Shown here one piece after another: positions 10,633 through 21,566 of a stretch of 64,000 bases of DNA. This DNA is from Branchinecta lynchi. Its lineage: Eukaryota; Arthropoda; Branchiopoda; Anostraca; Branchinectidae. The position numbers were made by a program, and so were the translations under genes. Below the pieces are notes generated by a model, which ran no database searches, had not been told where the DNA came from, and worked only from the letters and a program-made list of their open reading frames with translations. How positions within the stretch are numbered: position 1 is the stretch's first letter; each line of letters begins with the position of its first letter. The stretch lies in NCBI GenBank assembly GCA_023053575.1, contig JAKZAP010000021.1:19840212-19904211 (forward strand). Direction: 5' to 3'.

Positions 10633-10774
10633 ACTAAAACAATGGCTACCACACGTGCCAAAACAAGTTCAAGGATTGTCAACGGTCCCAACGTTCAAAA
10701 AGGCGCAACATTCAAAGCCAGAACACAACGGACAAACTTTTAGAATAAGGTTAACGATCCGTTGAAATAACAAA

Positions 10775-11190
10775 CATAAGCCGTAGAGACAATATGAGAC
10801 AATACTGACAAACAGGACCGGATCTTGTCACAGTTGGGGGAGTTTGAGAGGCTTTTCCACAATTCTGGTCATCACGAGCTGGGGTACTTCTGAATGTGCC
10901 ATGACCATGAAACTTGGCAGGCTGTGCTATGACCATGAAACTTGGCAGACATGTTAGACTCTATCAGATTGGCTTAAAAATAGTCCAGCCCCCCCCCCCC
11001 CCCCGATCCGATCATCGTTGTGAAGAAACAGTTATCATTGAGTGGAATAAGCATTTCAGATTTAGCAGACCAAGCCGATTTTCTGATGAAATGGATATTG
11101 GGAGAGAGATGCAGTCTTGAAAACTGCAAACCGTATCGGACAAACATACTAACTGTTCTTACAAGTGCCATAGAACCTTTCAGCTCTTGT
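10775..11190. repeat. Family 2-like remnant beyond the LINE 5' end
   Basis: It includes gaccggatcttgtcac, gttgggggagtttgagagg, two near-copies of tgaccatgaaacttggcag at 10902 and 10928, and a poly-C run at 10990-11004. The style matches family 2. It may be the other half of the copy at 2734-3140. No gene seen. Confidence 0.35.
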
Positions 11191-11300
11191 TCTCAATAAT
11201 AGTCGTTTTTATCTGCGAATACAGTTGGTAAAGGTGACCAGCCAGTCGGAAATATCTTGCCCCCCCCCCAAAAAAAAAACATTTTGGCTAGTAACGCCTC
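11191..11300. mobile_element. hAT-C element, right-end fragment
   Basis: It carries tgaccagccagtcgg, a poly-C run, acattttggctagtaacgcc and the terminus CGCCTCTG at 11300. No matching left end was found, so it is truncated. Confidence 0.6.
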
Positions 11301-11379
11301 TGATTACAACGGCTAGATAGAAGCTAAAGGAATAGTCACACCGCTGGAGGCGACTCCAGCTTAAGCGAATCACTTCACC

Positions 11380-11521
11380 ATGCTAAGCGACGAGATCGTA
11401 CAGAGAGCAAGACCATCTCTAATAAACCGTCTATTAACTTACCAACTTGAGTCGGAATCCGATTCGGTTTCGCAGCAAGAGCAACAGGAGTCGCAGTCCT
11501 CCTCCGTTTGTTCCGCGTCAG
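11380..11521 (+). CDS. Candidate first coding exon, unknown protein
   Basis: An ATG in the context tcaccatgc opens a frame with an in-frame stop just upstream (11362-11364). It codes for 47 residues, starting MLSDEIVQRARPSLINRLLT and continuing into a Ser/Gln/Glu-rich stretch. It ends at gcgtcag|gtaagt, a textbook donor, leaving phase 1. I do not recognise the protein and found no following exon. The opposite strand also has an exon-like frame here (11443-11604), so at most one reading is likely right. Clustered promoter-type motifs directly downstream (11531-11596) fit a promoter but lie on the wrong side for this exon. This is inference from signals only. Confidence 0.3.
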
Positions 11522-11604
11522 GTAAGTTGATGACGTCAAGCCGGTCACATTCCTCGCATTCTGATTGGCTGGAATTACCGTCGGGAGGACCACGTGACAC
11601 CTGC
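11443..11604 (-). CDS. Candidate internal exon on the opposite strand
   Basis: On the - strand ttttgttccag precedes a 162-nt open stretch that ends at agttg|gtaagt. Both ends are phase 2, so the exon is symmetric. The peptide is acidic and Cys/Ser-rich (DCDSCCSCCETESDSDSS at its end). No homologue is recognised and no partner exon was found. It overlaps the + strand candidate, and the two are alternatives. Confidence 0.25.
11531..11596. promoter_or_regulatory. CRE, inverted CCAAT and E-box cluster
   Basis: Within 66 bp there are TGACGTCA (11531-11538, the CREB/ATF palindrome), ATTGG (11564-11568, CCAAT on the - strand) and CACGTG (11591-11596, USF/MYC-type E-box). A second TGACGTCA lies at 11931-11938. 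The combination is common in animal housekeeping promoters. Function and direction are inference. Confidence 0.35.
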
Positions 11605-11697
11605 CTGGAACAAAACACAGTAAAAAACAAGGCAAACAGACATAGCTCGGCTTGGGACACGGGACACGGCTTGTCTTTCTTCTATAGTGAACTTTAG

Positions 11698-12599
11698 TGT
11701 TTTTCAGTGTTCTGTGTTCTTTTCATTGGTTGTACTCCGCTATTCTTTCTTTTCAGCGGGTTATAAAAAAATAAAATTAAATAAAAGACTTTCATACGCA
11801 AACCTCTGAAGGCTCGAGTGGCGTCAGTGCCAATTTCCTGATTCACTGACCTCAGCTGGGATCGCATTGCTGGTGCAAATAATAATCGAAATCAAGTTGT
11901 ATCACAATCCCACACAAGCGTGACGTCACACCCATTTGATTTATTTTACCTCAGAAAACGAAAAACTGTAGTTTATTCTTATCAGTGAATACATATTTTC
12001 ATATATAGAGCCGAGAGGCCAGCGAGGCGCCGGTCGCGTTGACATTGAAAAAACGATCTAGGAACAGTAAAATCCTACGTTCGATCCTCAATCAAATGGC
12101 GTCCCTTAGTACGTCTCGACCGTATGGAAATCCCGATACAACTTCGTCGACACCCAAATACGACCCCAATTAATCCGGTGCTTTCCGTGCTCTTCCATAG
12201 ATTTGTCTAGTTACCAATTTGAAGCTGGGTGGGCTCTGGTTTGTCTGACAAGGAAAGTCACTAGCCCTCGCCCCAAAACGAACGGTCGGCACCACCGAGA
12301 CACAAACCACCGATCCTTCGCTTGTGAGCTCAGCGTGCTAAGAGACTGATTAAATGGATATGTGATCCTTGCAAAATAGGCAGCCACAACCATTACACAA
12401 GACAGCTCATCAAATTCCCCGGCACTCGCTGTACACCCTTTCGCGGCAACGGCACTGCAGTACCGGCCGAAACCAGCGGTGCAAAAATTACGCGATTCGT
12501 CTTTAAACATGCTGAATTTAATATTCTAACACGTGACAACCGGAGTCGGAACCCGCCTGGCACTTGCTGTACACCAGTATCGCTGGACAACCACTAGGG
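11698..12599. other. No gene recognised; possibly single-copy spacer
   Basis: I see no repeat family of this window here apart from two near-copies of ggcactcgctgtacacc (12421 and 12558). A second CRE is at 11931-11938. Frames are short and mixed. This may be genuine single-copy flank of the candidate promoter. Confidence 0.35.
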
Positions 12600-13060
12600 T
12601 AGTTAAAGTTGAACCCGAAAGCTCTGAGATAGGACAATCTAGTTACACGTCACTTATTCACTTAAAGAGGCTTGAAGACTTGGACGAAAATGTGTTACTT
12701 CGTTGCTCCACTATTCACAAAGAATCGATCTTCTTATAGTGGACTTTCCGTGTCGGATTTGTGTTACCTCCGTGCTTGTAGCTGTGTTCTATGCTTGACG
12801 AAAACCATTTACAAAACATAAATGTTCACGGAGTAAGGAGCCTTTGTCGAGCTGATCACTGGCCAATGAAAAGCCGCGTTTGTGTTGAGATTCAAATTTT
12901 CTACGTCATAGCAGCATTTTGCGTCGTGAGGAATTGCGTAGATATTCTGAAAGCCATTATAGAATAAATAGTGAAAAACAAAAAAAAATCCCTCACACAA
13001 TCCAAATAATGCAGTGCATTCAGTCAAATCATAAAAAATAAGTTGGCTTTTCAGTTAAAC
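12600..13060 (+). repeat. Family 4 dispersed repeat, copy 1
   Basis: It matches 46860-47310 along its length: gaggacaatctagttaca-type start, a cttattcacttaaa block, gttgctccactattcacaaa, a ctatgcttgacgaaa block, gaaaagccgcgttt and a closing ttggctttcagt-like end. A third partial copy is at 41066-41250. Indels shift the frames between copies, so any shared protein is unlikely. Class unknown. Confidence 0.55.
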
Positions 13061-13513
13061 TTTAAAGGGCCTTTAGAGTAACAAAATCATGAACGATCTA
13101 TTCTGGGCCCTTGATGCTTGGACTAACCTTAAATCCGGGGAAACACAGGGTGACCGGGAGGGGGATTGTGTGCAATGATCATGCGGGCGGGTCCTCGGGG
13201 AAGACGCTCTGTCTACCCTATGCAAAACTCCGCTCCAGTAGTTGTGGGCGATCCACAGTATAAAATTGACCTGAAAATAAGGAAGTCTTGTTACTGAATC
13301 ACAACTGCCTGGTCTGCTAATGTGAAAGCTTCAGAGAACTCAAATATCTAGAGCAAATGGAAGGGTGGCGAAGGTGGAACTGCGGCGTCATGGCGAAGGA
13401 AGTATTTTGATAGGCTGCCTCTTGGGCGTCATATATTATAATTTTTATTTATAATCGGTAACGATTATCTTACAGGACCCATTGTCCATATAACACCAAT
13501 GCAACTTATTTCC
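13061..13513. other. No gene recognised
   Basis: Mixed composition with a G-rich strip near 13135-13205 and no exon-like frame. I see no inverted repeat or shared family phrase until the inverted-repeat arm at 13514. Confidence 0.35.
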
Positions 13514-13744
13514 AAAAGAAATAGAAAACCGTGATTTTTTTTTCCTCATAAGCTAATTATCCCTCTAGGATGACGTGCGAGGGATAAACATAAATTCGGA
13601 TATTTCGGTTGCACTTCCGGCAACCGCCCTCAGCGAAAAAAAACAAACAACTAAACCATAAAATCCAACACAATACCAACAGTAATATGACGCGGAACCA
13701 AGGAAACATACAACGATATGTAATTAACAAGAGCTAAGAGCTCA

Positions 13745-14584
13745 TATGGCACTTGTTACGAGTAGGTGATGTGAGAAGCGAGAAAGTGAATCTGAGCATT
13801 TTTCCGGGAATTCCGATACCACTCCCCACCGTGCTCGGGTCCGGTCCAGACCATAAAACATATTTGACGGAGCAAAACATGTCTTCTAAGGCAGACAATC
13901 TGTCTACTTTCCAAGTTTCGTTCCGATCACTTCACTTGTTTACCCGCTATGCGAGCCATAACATTTCCGGGACCCGCCCCCCCCCCCCTAGTGTGGCCAA
14001 ATACGACAAGGACACATACTAACATCTCTTCTTCCCGTCCATCAAGTTTGGCTCGAATCGGAGCATATCTGCAAATTTTCGGTTCCCATTTTATCATCCT
14101 CCCACCTTGGTCGGATCCGGTTCGGTTACTGTCCAAGTTGCATTCCATTCTGCCCATCCGTTTGCGTTTCACAAAAATTCCGGTACCCCTTTCCCCCCCC
14201 CCAAGTATCAGATCCGGTCCAAGATTTCCGGTTCCCCACTCCAACTCCCCCCAAAGTCACCGGATCCGGTTCGGATTTGAAGTGGGTGGTCTGAGACACG
14301 AGGTCTTTCCAAATATCAAGTTTCATTAAGATCCAATCACCGTTCAGAAGTTGTAAATTCCTCAAGATTCCGGATTCCCCCTCCCTCCACTCCCCCCACG
14401 ATGCTCGGATCGGGGAATTGACTATTTCCAACTTAATCATTTGGAGTCCCTGATATGCCTGCCAAGTTTCATCGTCTTAGCTTATGTGGAAGTGCCCAAA
14501 CTAGCAAAACCCGGACAGACCGACGGACGGACAGAAGTTGCGACCGCTATAATTATGGCACTTGGCCGACGGGCAAGTGCCATA
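13745..14584 (+). repeat. Family 2 element, near-complete copy
   Basis: The left end is TATGGCACTTG at 13745 and the right end is an inverted hairpin of the same word (ttatggcacttgg, then ggcaagtgccataa). The interior has repeated phrases such as ttccgatcacttc, tccggttcgga and aagtttcat(c/t), several poly-C runs and a gaccgacggacgg strip near the right end. Other copies are at 37751-38850, 51108-51530 and 58015-58440. Class unknown. Confidence 0.6.
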
Positions 14585-14844
14585 AAAACCAGAAGAACGA
14601 TGCTGATTGAAACGACAAACATATTCAAATAAAATTACGAATATTAAAATGTGAGAATTAAAAGTGTATACGTACAAATCTGTGATTAATTTACAATTCT
14701 GAATTCTATTATTTACAATTTACCAATTCCCTGGGGAAGCGCAGAAGCTTTCACCCAGCCATTATATAATCCTTCGCTTTACCCATCACTCCGAATTTAT
14801 ATTTATCCCTCCACATCATCCTAGAGGGATAATTACCGGATGAA

Positions 14845-15117
14845 AAATTTGTAGCTTGCGTAGTATGGTAGTAGTACGAAAACGTTGCATGTAATACTAT
14901 GTAATAGCAAAGAATACTATCTTTAATGTGCCTCAGACTGGTCCATTCTTATGTAGTGGTATCCAGTAGCATCCTGTCTTGCTATTGTAGCATCCGGTCT
15001 TGCTAATAGTAGCATATAGTAGTATGCAGTAACACGGTAGCCGCGAAGTAGAAGCATGTAGTAGCATCGTTAGTACTGCATGCTACTTTTTCGTACTACT
15101 TCATAGCACTATTTTGA
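14845..15117. repeat. Cluster of TAGTAGCAT-like words
   Basis: Variants of gtagtagcat, agtagcatc and gtagtatg recur over 270 bp in both orientations. The block is bracketed by ggatgaaaaattt and aaattttcatc, which are inverted. It looks like a degenerate tandem array inside a small foldback. Confidence 0.5.
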
Positions 15118-15187
15118 GATAAATTTTCATCGGGTAGCTGATCAAGAAAATAAAAAAAAACAAAATCACGGTTCTATTTCTTTCGTA

Positions 15188-16040
15188 ATGAATGGTCAGC
15201 TTGGCTTCACTGTGAGACCAGTCATATGTTAGGTACTAACCCACTAACGACACCTCACTCATCTTTGCACTTGTCACTAGTTTCCATGCGCTTTATGCTC
15301 CCGACGAGGGTTCGCGTGTCATGCTACTGACGCGTAAAACTAATTTTCTGAATCTTGCCAAGTTTTTTCTGGAAGTCAATGGGTCTAGAAAATCGTGGCT
15401 ATTTGTTAAAGGCAGAGCTTAGTTTTACAGTATTCAGATAGTTTCGAAAATTGGAACATAAACAGTAAATAGTACGCCGTAATAAGTCATTTATTGATTA
15501 TTTTGGTATTAACCCCTATGTAACGGGCCATGGAGCTTCGTAGGGGTCGAAACTTATTTTGTTCATTTATTTTGAATTTAATAAAATTGAACTGAACTGA
15601 ACTGAAGCGACGAACAGTAATAACTCAGGTTCTCTTTTTTTCTAAGAAGGAGTAGGACTAGAGCGCTTTCTAGTCGGACTAAAGTTTTTTTTTCTTTCAA
15701 AAGAACACATTTGTTCTTTTCAGACTCATTTTTCTTTTACACGCACAAAACTACGTAGAGTGGCATAGTTTAGTACTTTTATCATTTTTGCATATAATGA
15801 CACACTATATTGTTGCAACGCGTTTTAAAAATAAGTAAAATAGCCCTTCCTCCAGGAAAAGAACACCTAGTTACGATATTAAGTAGAAAGAAAAACTTCA
15901 CTAGTATGATTCGTAATGAGAAGTGAACTGGAAACACATGACAAACGGCTTTAGTATTCTTTATCAGCTTCCTTCGAACCTCCTCACCCTTCACAAACAT
16001 TCTGCCCTGCCAGGCCAGCCCACACCCCATTCTTAGCCAG
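15188..16040. other. No gene; family 5 fragment and a LINE-type tail
   Basis: About 15360-15470 shares phrases with 20470-20600 and 30760-30850 (ggaagtcaatgggt, tatttgttaaaggcag, acataaacagta). At 15586-15606 ttgaactgaactgaactga is a pentamer tail after an ataaaa signal, like the end at 51044-51064, so a LINE or SINE end lies upstream. No exon seen. Confidence 0.4.
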
Positions 16041-17080
16041 TTTTTGGGATCCCAAAACTTAAGTGGAGGGATACCTATGACATCGCAAAAGTTGTCCGAC
16101 TGTCCGTCCGTCCGTCCGTCTGTGCGCACTATAACTCTCGAAGGGAATGAGATATTTTGATGAAACTTGGTGTGAGGATTCTTTGGGTCATGAGTAAAGT
16201 CAAGTTCGTAGATGGGCTCTTTAGCCCTACATTTAGGGGTGGGGGTGTAAATTAAGGGACAGATGAAATATTTTTAAACAGATAATGTGATAGTCGATTA
16301 TGGGTGAAAACACGATGGTGAAAACCATTTTGTAATCGGACAAGTAGTTCGACCGGAATCCGGCCAAAACCGGAAAGTCTGTTAAAAATAAAAGTTTTAT
16401 TTGAAGTTGATTATATGTTTGATTTGGGGGTACGAAAACATGCTGAACTCGACGGTGAAAAACATTTTCTTGCCAGAAAGTTTGTTACAGGTAACAGTTT
16501 TATTTGGAGTTGATTAGATGTTCAATTTAGGAGTAAGAAAACGTGCTGAACACTTCTGTGAAAACAATTTTCTACCCGGACAAGTAGTTCGCCCGGAATC
16601 CGGCCGAAACCGTAAAATTATTAAAAGTTAAAGTTTTATTTGTAGTTGATTAGATATCCGATTTAGGGGTAAGAAGAGATGCTGAATCGTGTATGACCAT
16701 CTTTTTTTACCCGGACATAAATTTCTACCGGAATCCTGCTGGAGCCGGAAAATTTGTTATAAGTTAAATTTTTATTTGAAGTTGATTAGATGTTCAGTAT
16801 TGGGGAAACAAGATACGCCGAGTTCGTTTTTGAGCTTTTATTTTCTCGCCGGACAAGTAGTTCAAAACAGATATGACTTATAGGGGTAAACACACATGCT
16901 GACTCCATATCTGAACTTGGTTTTCTCAGATGATTAGCTATTTGGCCTTAATCTGTTTCTGAATTTTAATAGTAAAAACGTTCAAGGAGACTGGCGAAGA
17001 CTGGATCTGGCGAAGACAAGACCCAAGTGTCTGGATCAAATATTGACTTTTTGGGATACCATCGAAACCTTTGGTCTTGT
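16041..17080 (+). repeat. Family 1 element, copy b
   Basis: It runs from TTTTTGGGATCCC at 16041 through the ggagggatacctatgaca head, a short gtccgtccgtcc strip, the gaatgagatattttgatg block and several ~125-bp units, to cctttggtcttgt at 17080. At 1040 bp it is shorter than copy a because it has fewer internal units. Confidence 0.75.
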
Positions 17081-18059
17081 TTTTAACGACACAGCTCCGG
17101 GAACCGATTAATTTTACACGTAACAATTCCGTGTCACTGTGTTTAAAGAGTGAAAACAAGTTTAGTTATTTTGTTCTGTTTAGTGTTTTTATTCGGTCAT
17201 TTTCTGTCTTTGTTTTGTGTTACTCTGCTGTGCCTAATAAGCGGGTGTATATTAATTATATTATTTTATCGCAAGTTATTAAAAACAAACCTGCGTCATT
17301 ACCGCAAAATAGATATTTTCAAGGAAGTTCACTCTGACTGCACGCAACTTTCATCATGTAGGCTATGGCTATTAGACTGGGCAAGTAGTAAGCACAAAGC
17401 AACGCCTACATTTACCGAAAACCGCTGATAATCCAAAAAGGGTTTACTGCTAAAGATTGATAGTAATTACAATAATAAACTGCATCTTAAAAGCCTTTCG
17501 GTGAAATTGATAACGATGATAATAACTTGTATTATTTTACTTGTATTGTAGTGAGTGTTTATTTTTCCGGCCCATGTTAGCCTAGTGCTATTATGGTTCA
17601 AAATAAAATTGATTGATTGATTGACCAGAGTTAAAATTCTTATCTACAAGTTAAGGACCAACAATTCTGTTTGAAATGCTCGCCTTCTCCCGTGGAATCG
17701 TGATTTTGCTAGCTTAAACGGGTGCCCCAGTATGACGATGCTCATACTGTCAAATTAGAAGACATGCGATATTGCAATTAGAGAAAACGAAATTTAAAAT
17801 ATAATGCACTGCATGGTTAGTGTTTCAAATTTCTGCAAAGATCAACCTAAATCTAGCAGGGGAAAGCCCGAAGGTTTGGCAGCAACAGTAGGCATAATAA
17901 CACAGAGCAAAAAAGTGAGAAAACTAACCGAGCTCATCGTTTCACGAAACATTTCACAGGAGGAATAAGATACAACTAAACTAAAAAAAACACCAATCTT
18001 CATACCGGTCTAACTGTGACCAAACCGCAACGATAATTACCCAATTACCGCACATAAGC
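17081..18059. other. No gene; LINE-type 3' tail at 17605-17625
   Basis: The run aaataaaattgattgattga at 17601-17620 looks like the 3' end of a CR1-type retrotransposon on the + strand, as at 52786-52808. Nothing upstream of it is recognisable as coding. The rest is AT-rich spacer. Confidence 0.4.
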
Positions 18060-18841
18060 ATGTGTACTATACATATATATATTTTATTTATAACCCGCCA
18101 AATACAGAATGTGGTAGCGGAGTAAAGGGAATAACACGAAATAACACAAGATAAAATAACAGTATAAACACACCAAAATTTAGACATAATTACTAACTGG
18201 GCCTTAAAAATTCATGAAAAACATCATGTACTCGAAGACCAGGATGACGAGATGTAGATAGTAGTGACGCTGACGTTTTCTCGAGTGAACGGATCACATC
18301 TTGGACGCTGAACTTCTGAACTAATTTGTGGTTGCGGCAGGAACGAGGAAGGTACATCAAAAATTTACAATGATTATAGTAACACGTCTTCAAAGCTTTA
18401 GTGTCTTTTTTTCGCAGAATGTGATAAACACCTTAACAATACAAGATGTAAGGAGTGCAGAAAGCGCTATAAATTCGCTTCCGGTTGTAGCGACCTTAGT
18501 TTGGACATAAACGACCATATGCTATGCGAATCAACCTAGAGGTATCCTGAATAATAGCAAGTCTTGGAAAGCGTTTTTTTTTTAAACTGAGGCCAAGCCA
18601 CTTTAACGAATCGGCTACTGGAATAGGTCCCACGGACAGCGGCACTGGTTCTGGAACATAAAGCATTAAAACACAGATAGTCATATTTCGAAAAATTAAT
18701 GCCAAGACAAATTTTTTGAAAATTCTGAAGAAAGAATGTTAATATTTTTTCAATTGTAGATTTACTTCTACTGACGAGCAACACGTCGTCAGCGTACGCA
18801 ATATAACTCATAGCAACATCTTTGTAAAAATAAGAAGGCAA
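18060..18841 (-). pseudogene. LINE reverse transcriptase fragment
   Basis: The - strand shows MSYIAYADDVLLVSRS, the catalytic YADD motif with its flanks, followed after a frameshift (near 18600) by ADSLKWLGLSL. Further down is the C-terminal block YYNHCKFLMYLPRSCRN found in many animal LINEs. The 3' end has a TATATA strip at 18071-18082 and the phrase tttataacccgccaaatac, shared with the LINE end at 63450. It is 5'-truncated close to the MITE at 18861 and cannot be active. Confidence 0.8.
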
Positions 18842-18860
18842 AAGTGAATTAAGACAATTA

Positions 18861-19165
18861 GAGCGTGTTCCATCCTACTTACCGTAGTTACTACGCAAGA
18901 CGTCACGAATTCTGGCTTTTTGCCGTCAAGGCTGGAACGATTTTTCTATTTTCCAGCTGAATCTCACGCCAGGGGCGAATCCGACCAATCACGTTGCAGA
19001 GATGCGTAGTTACTACGCTTACTACGCTCCCGAGCATGGTAAGCAGATAGTAACTATTAGTTACTATTCCGACAAGGTTGGAACGGTCAGCGTAGTAACT
19101 TTTCGTGAGGATGGAACGGAAATAGTAACTAATAGTAACTATTGTTACAAGGGTGGAACACGCTC
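18861..19165. mobile_element. Harbinger-like MITE, TTA target duplication
   Basis: The ends GAGCGTGTTCCA and its inverse TGGAACACGCTC are flanked by TTA on both sides (18858-18860, 19166-19168). The interior is built of taactattagttactatt-type palindromic words. A diverged copy in opposite orientation is at 36114-36330. A 3-bp TTA/TWA duplication is typical of PIF/Harbinger. No transposase. Confidence 0.75.
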
Positions 19166-19168
19166 TTA

Positions 19169-19499
19169 GAGACGGCAGATTACGACAGACGGCATGGTTA
19201 CGTCAAAACAAACCAATCGTAATCAGAGCAAATCCCCCGATTGTAGGTAGCAAACGGGACTTTTACCGTCAGAGGGTTAAAAGCCCATTCAACTAGTGGT
19301 ATGTCCCAAAACCGCGAAAGCAAATTTTGCGGTTTCGAACGTCGCAGTTTTTGCCCTGTCCCTATTCTGCATGGTGCGGTTTTTGGTTGCATCATTTCGT
19401 CGCAATTTTTGGCCCTGCCGCTGTAAACGCTTCGTACATTCTTAAACTGTGAGACCCTAATTTCATATGTTACATTCCATCGCAACGACAACATTATGA
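19169..19499. other. No gene recognised
   Basis: Contains short repeats of gcggttt and gcaatttttg words around 19320-19410 but no shared family or exon signal that I can defend. Confidence 0.3.
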
Positions 19500-20356
19500 T
19501 TTTTGGGAACCCAAAACGTAAGTGGCGGGATACCTATGACATCGCAAAAGTTGTCCGTATGTCCGGCCGTCCGGCTGTGCGCACTATAATTCTCGAAGGG
19601 AATGAGATATTATGATGAAACTTGGTGTGAGGATTCTCTGGGATAAGAGTAAGGTCGAGTTCCGTAGATTGGCTCTGTAGCCCCCTAGGGGTAGGGGAGG
19701 GGGCTTAAATTAAGAGGCATATGACATACTTTTAAACAGATAATGTGATAGTCGATTACGGGGAAGAAGACATGCTGAACACGATGGTGAAAACCACTTT
19801 GTCATCAGACAAGTAGTTCGCCCGGAATCCATCCAAAACCGGAAAGTTTGTTAAAAGTAAAAGTTTTATTTGGAGTTGATAAGATGTTCGGTTTAGAAGT
19901 AAGAAGAGATGCTGAATCCGAGCATGACAACCATTTTTTACCCGGACATATAGTTCGACCGGAATCCGGCTGGAGCCGGAAAATTTGTTATAAGTTAAAT
20001 TTTTATTTGAAGTTGATTAGATGTTCAATATTGGGGAAAGAAGATACGCTGAATTCGTTTTTGACCTTTCTTTTTTCGCCGGACAAGTAGTTTCGGAATT
20101 TGGCCGGAACCGGGAAATTGGCAGAAGTGTCAGGAAGTTTTCGTCAAAACAGACATGACTTATAGGGGTAAACACACATGCTGAATCCATATCTGAACTT
20201 GGTTTTCTCAGATGATTACCTATTTGGCCTTAATCTGTTTCTGAATTTTGAAAATGTTCAAGGAGTCTGGCGAAGACTGGATCTGGCGATGACAAGACCC
20301 AACTGTCTGGATCAAATATTGAATTTTTGGGATCCCATCGAAACCTTTGGGCTTGT
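19500..20356 (+). repeat. Family 1 element, copy c
   Basis: Starts TTTTTGGGAACCC, with one change in the head palindrome, and ends ctttgggcttgt. The module order is the same as in copy b, at 857 bp. It is the shortest of the five near-complete copies, with the fewest internal units. Confidence 0.75.
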
Positions 20357-21158
20357 TACCCCCGCCGTTCTCTAGATCCGACGCATATCATGCTTCCGAC
20401 AACTATTTTCAAGAAGCTCTTTCGTTAGAAACACCGATGTGAATTCTTTCAAGTTTCTGCTACAGTTCAACGGACCGGTACAGACGCTAAAACAGCCAAA
20501 TCCCTGTTTTTTTTTCTGTTTTTGTTTTTTAAGCAGAGTTCAGTTTAAAGCTCAACCACTTTAGACGACCGGAACATAAACAGTGAGAGGCGTCCTTTGA
20601 AGGTGATAGTAAGTACTTGCCTATTAGTACGGCAAATGCTGAAAACAATGATCCCTGTAGTTTTGTAAGACTGTACACACCCTCACGCTCAGAACAAACC
20701 GTAAATAATAACTAACAAAACATTCTCTTAAAGCGTGCGAACACAGAAGCATCCGATCGTCCCTTGACCTTGCCCCCATGTTTTCATTAAATTACAATTA
20801 CCTTCTTGAATGATGGTGTGACGAGAAACAAAACGTGGGTGTGCGATCTTCCCAGAGCAGTTTATAAATTTATCGCGTCCTTCATTTGTTTTTATACGTC
20901 GCCTTGGAAGAATCCACAACTGCCATTTTTCGAAAAAAAAATACCGCCCGGATCCAGACAAATTGACTCCCCGACTAGCAAACTGTTACCTCGAGCTGTA
21001 TACCAGTGCCAGGTCACCAAATATATATATATATACATATATATATCATTTATTCACCAAAATAGCAAAGATAGCTAGCAAAGGTAAGTCAACATAGCAC
21101 TTTCAACTGGATATAAAATGGCCAATGACAAATGACAAATACTACCAGATAAACACGC
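20357..21158. other. No gene; family 5 fragment and an AT microsatellite
   Basis: About 20470-20610 shares agctaaaacagcc-like and gtcctttgaagg-like phrases with family 5. A (TA)n strip at 21019-21047 marks the 3' side of the LINE fragment that follows on the - strand. Confidence 0.4.
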
Positions 21159-21440
21159 CTAAGAACTATTAAAAGAACGAACAAAGTGCGGCACAAACGA
21201 GTTAACATATCTTTCAGTTGCATCCGCTGGATAATTTGTTAATTTAGCTTTGTTTGAGTGGGTTTGAGTACGCGTGTTGGGCCTGTTTTTATTTTTTTCA
21301 GCATACTCAGGCAACATTGATCTGTGAAGTTCATAATTTAGACATTCGTGGCCAAAACTTATTGTTAAATGGTGCCTACGTTGCTCAAGGGAAGGGAGAC
21401 CGAGACTTGAAAGGCTCTCTTCATAACTAACGTAACTAAG
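21159..21440 (-). pseudogene. LINE C-terminal fragment
   Basis: The frame reads YEESLSSLGLPSLEQRR, HLTISFGHECLNYEL and a final RYVNSFVPHFVRSFN, the C-terminal region seen after the thumb of many animal non-LTR reverse transcriptases. It is cut near 21440, where a short aacgtaacta tandem begins, and a scrap of family 1 head follows at 21491. Confidence 0.7.
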
Positions 21441-21566
21441 GTAACTAACTAACGTAACTAACGCAACTGCCTTTTCAAATTCAAGGCAATTTTGGGATAC
21501 CAAAAGTAAGTAGAGGGTTGTCCGGCCGGCAACGGACCTCTCTTGTATGAGGCCTGGTAATTGCAT

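Larger units (their letters stand above)
3141..10700 (-). mobile_element. Near full-length CR1/Jockey-group LINE with nested insertions
   Basis: On the - strand the parts run in LINE order: 5' region (about 10633-10700), ORF1 (10632-9570), ORF2 with APE-type endonuclease then reverse transcriptase (9523-3467), a 3' untranslated region and a (TTACC)n tail at 3141-3163. The microsatellite tail is typical of the CR1/L2 group. Two blocks interrupt ORF2: truncated LINEs at 7389-8969 and a family 1 element at 4885-6328. Without them the element would be about 4.5 kb. Frameshifts and a stop codon show that it is dead. The exact 5' end is not resolved. Confidence 0.85.
13514..15187. mobile_element. 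Composite inverted-repeat element enclosing a family 2 copy
   Basis: Two arm pairs are nested. The outer pair is gaaatagaaaaccgtgat (13518) against atcacggttctatttc (15167-15182, reverse complement). The inner pair is 13555-13599 against 14791-14835, a 45-bp block containing ccctctaggatgacg, with few mismatches. A family 2 element lies between the inner arms, and a TAGTAG-rich block interrupts the right arm. The overall form is that of a foldback or TIR transposon with insertions. No transposase seen. Confidence 0.55.
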
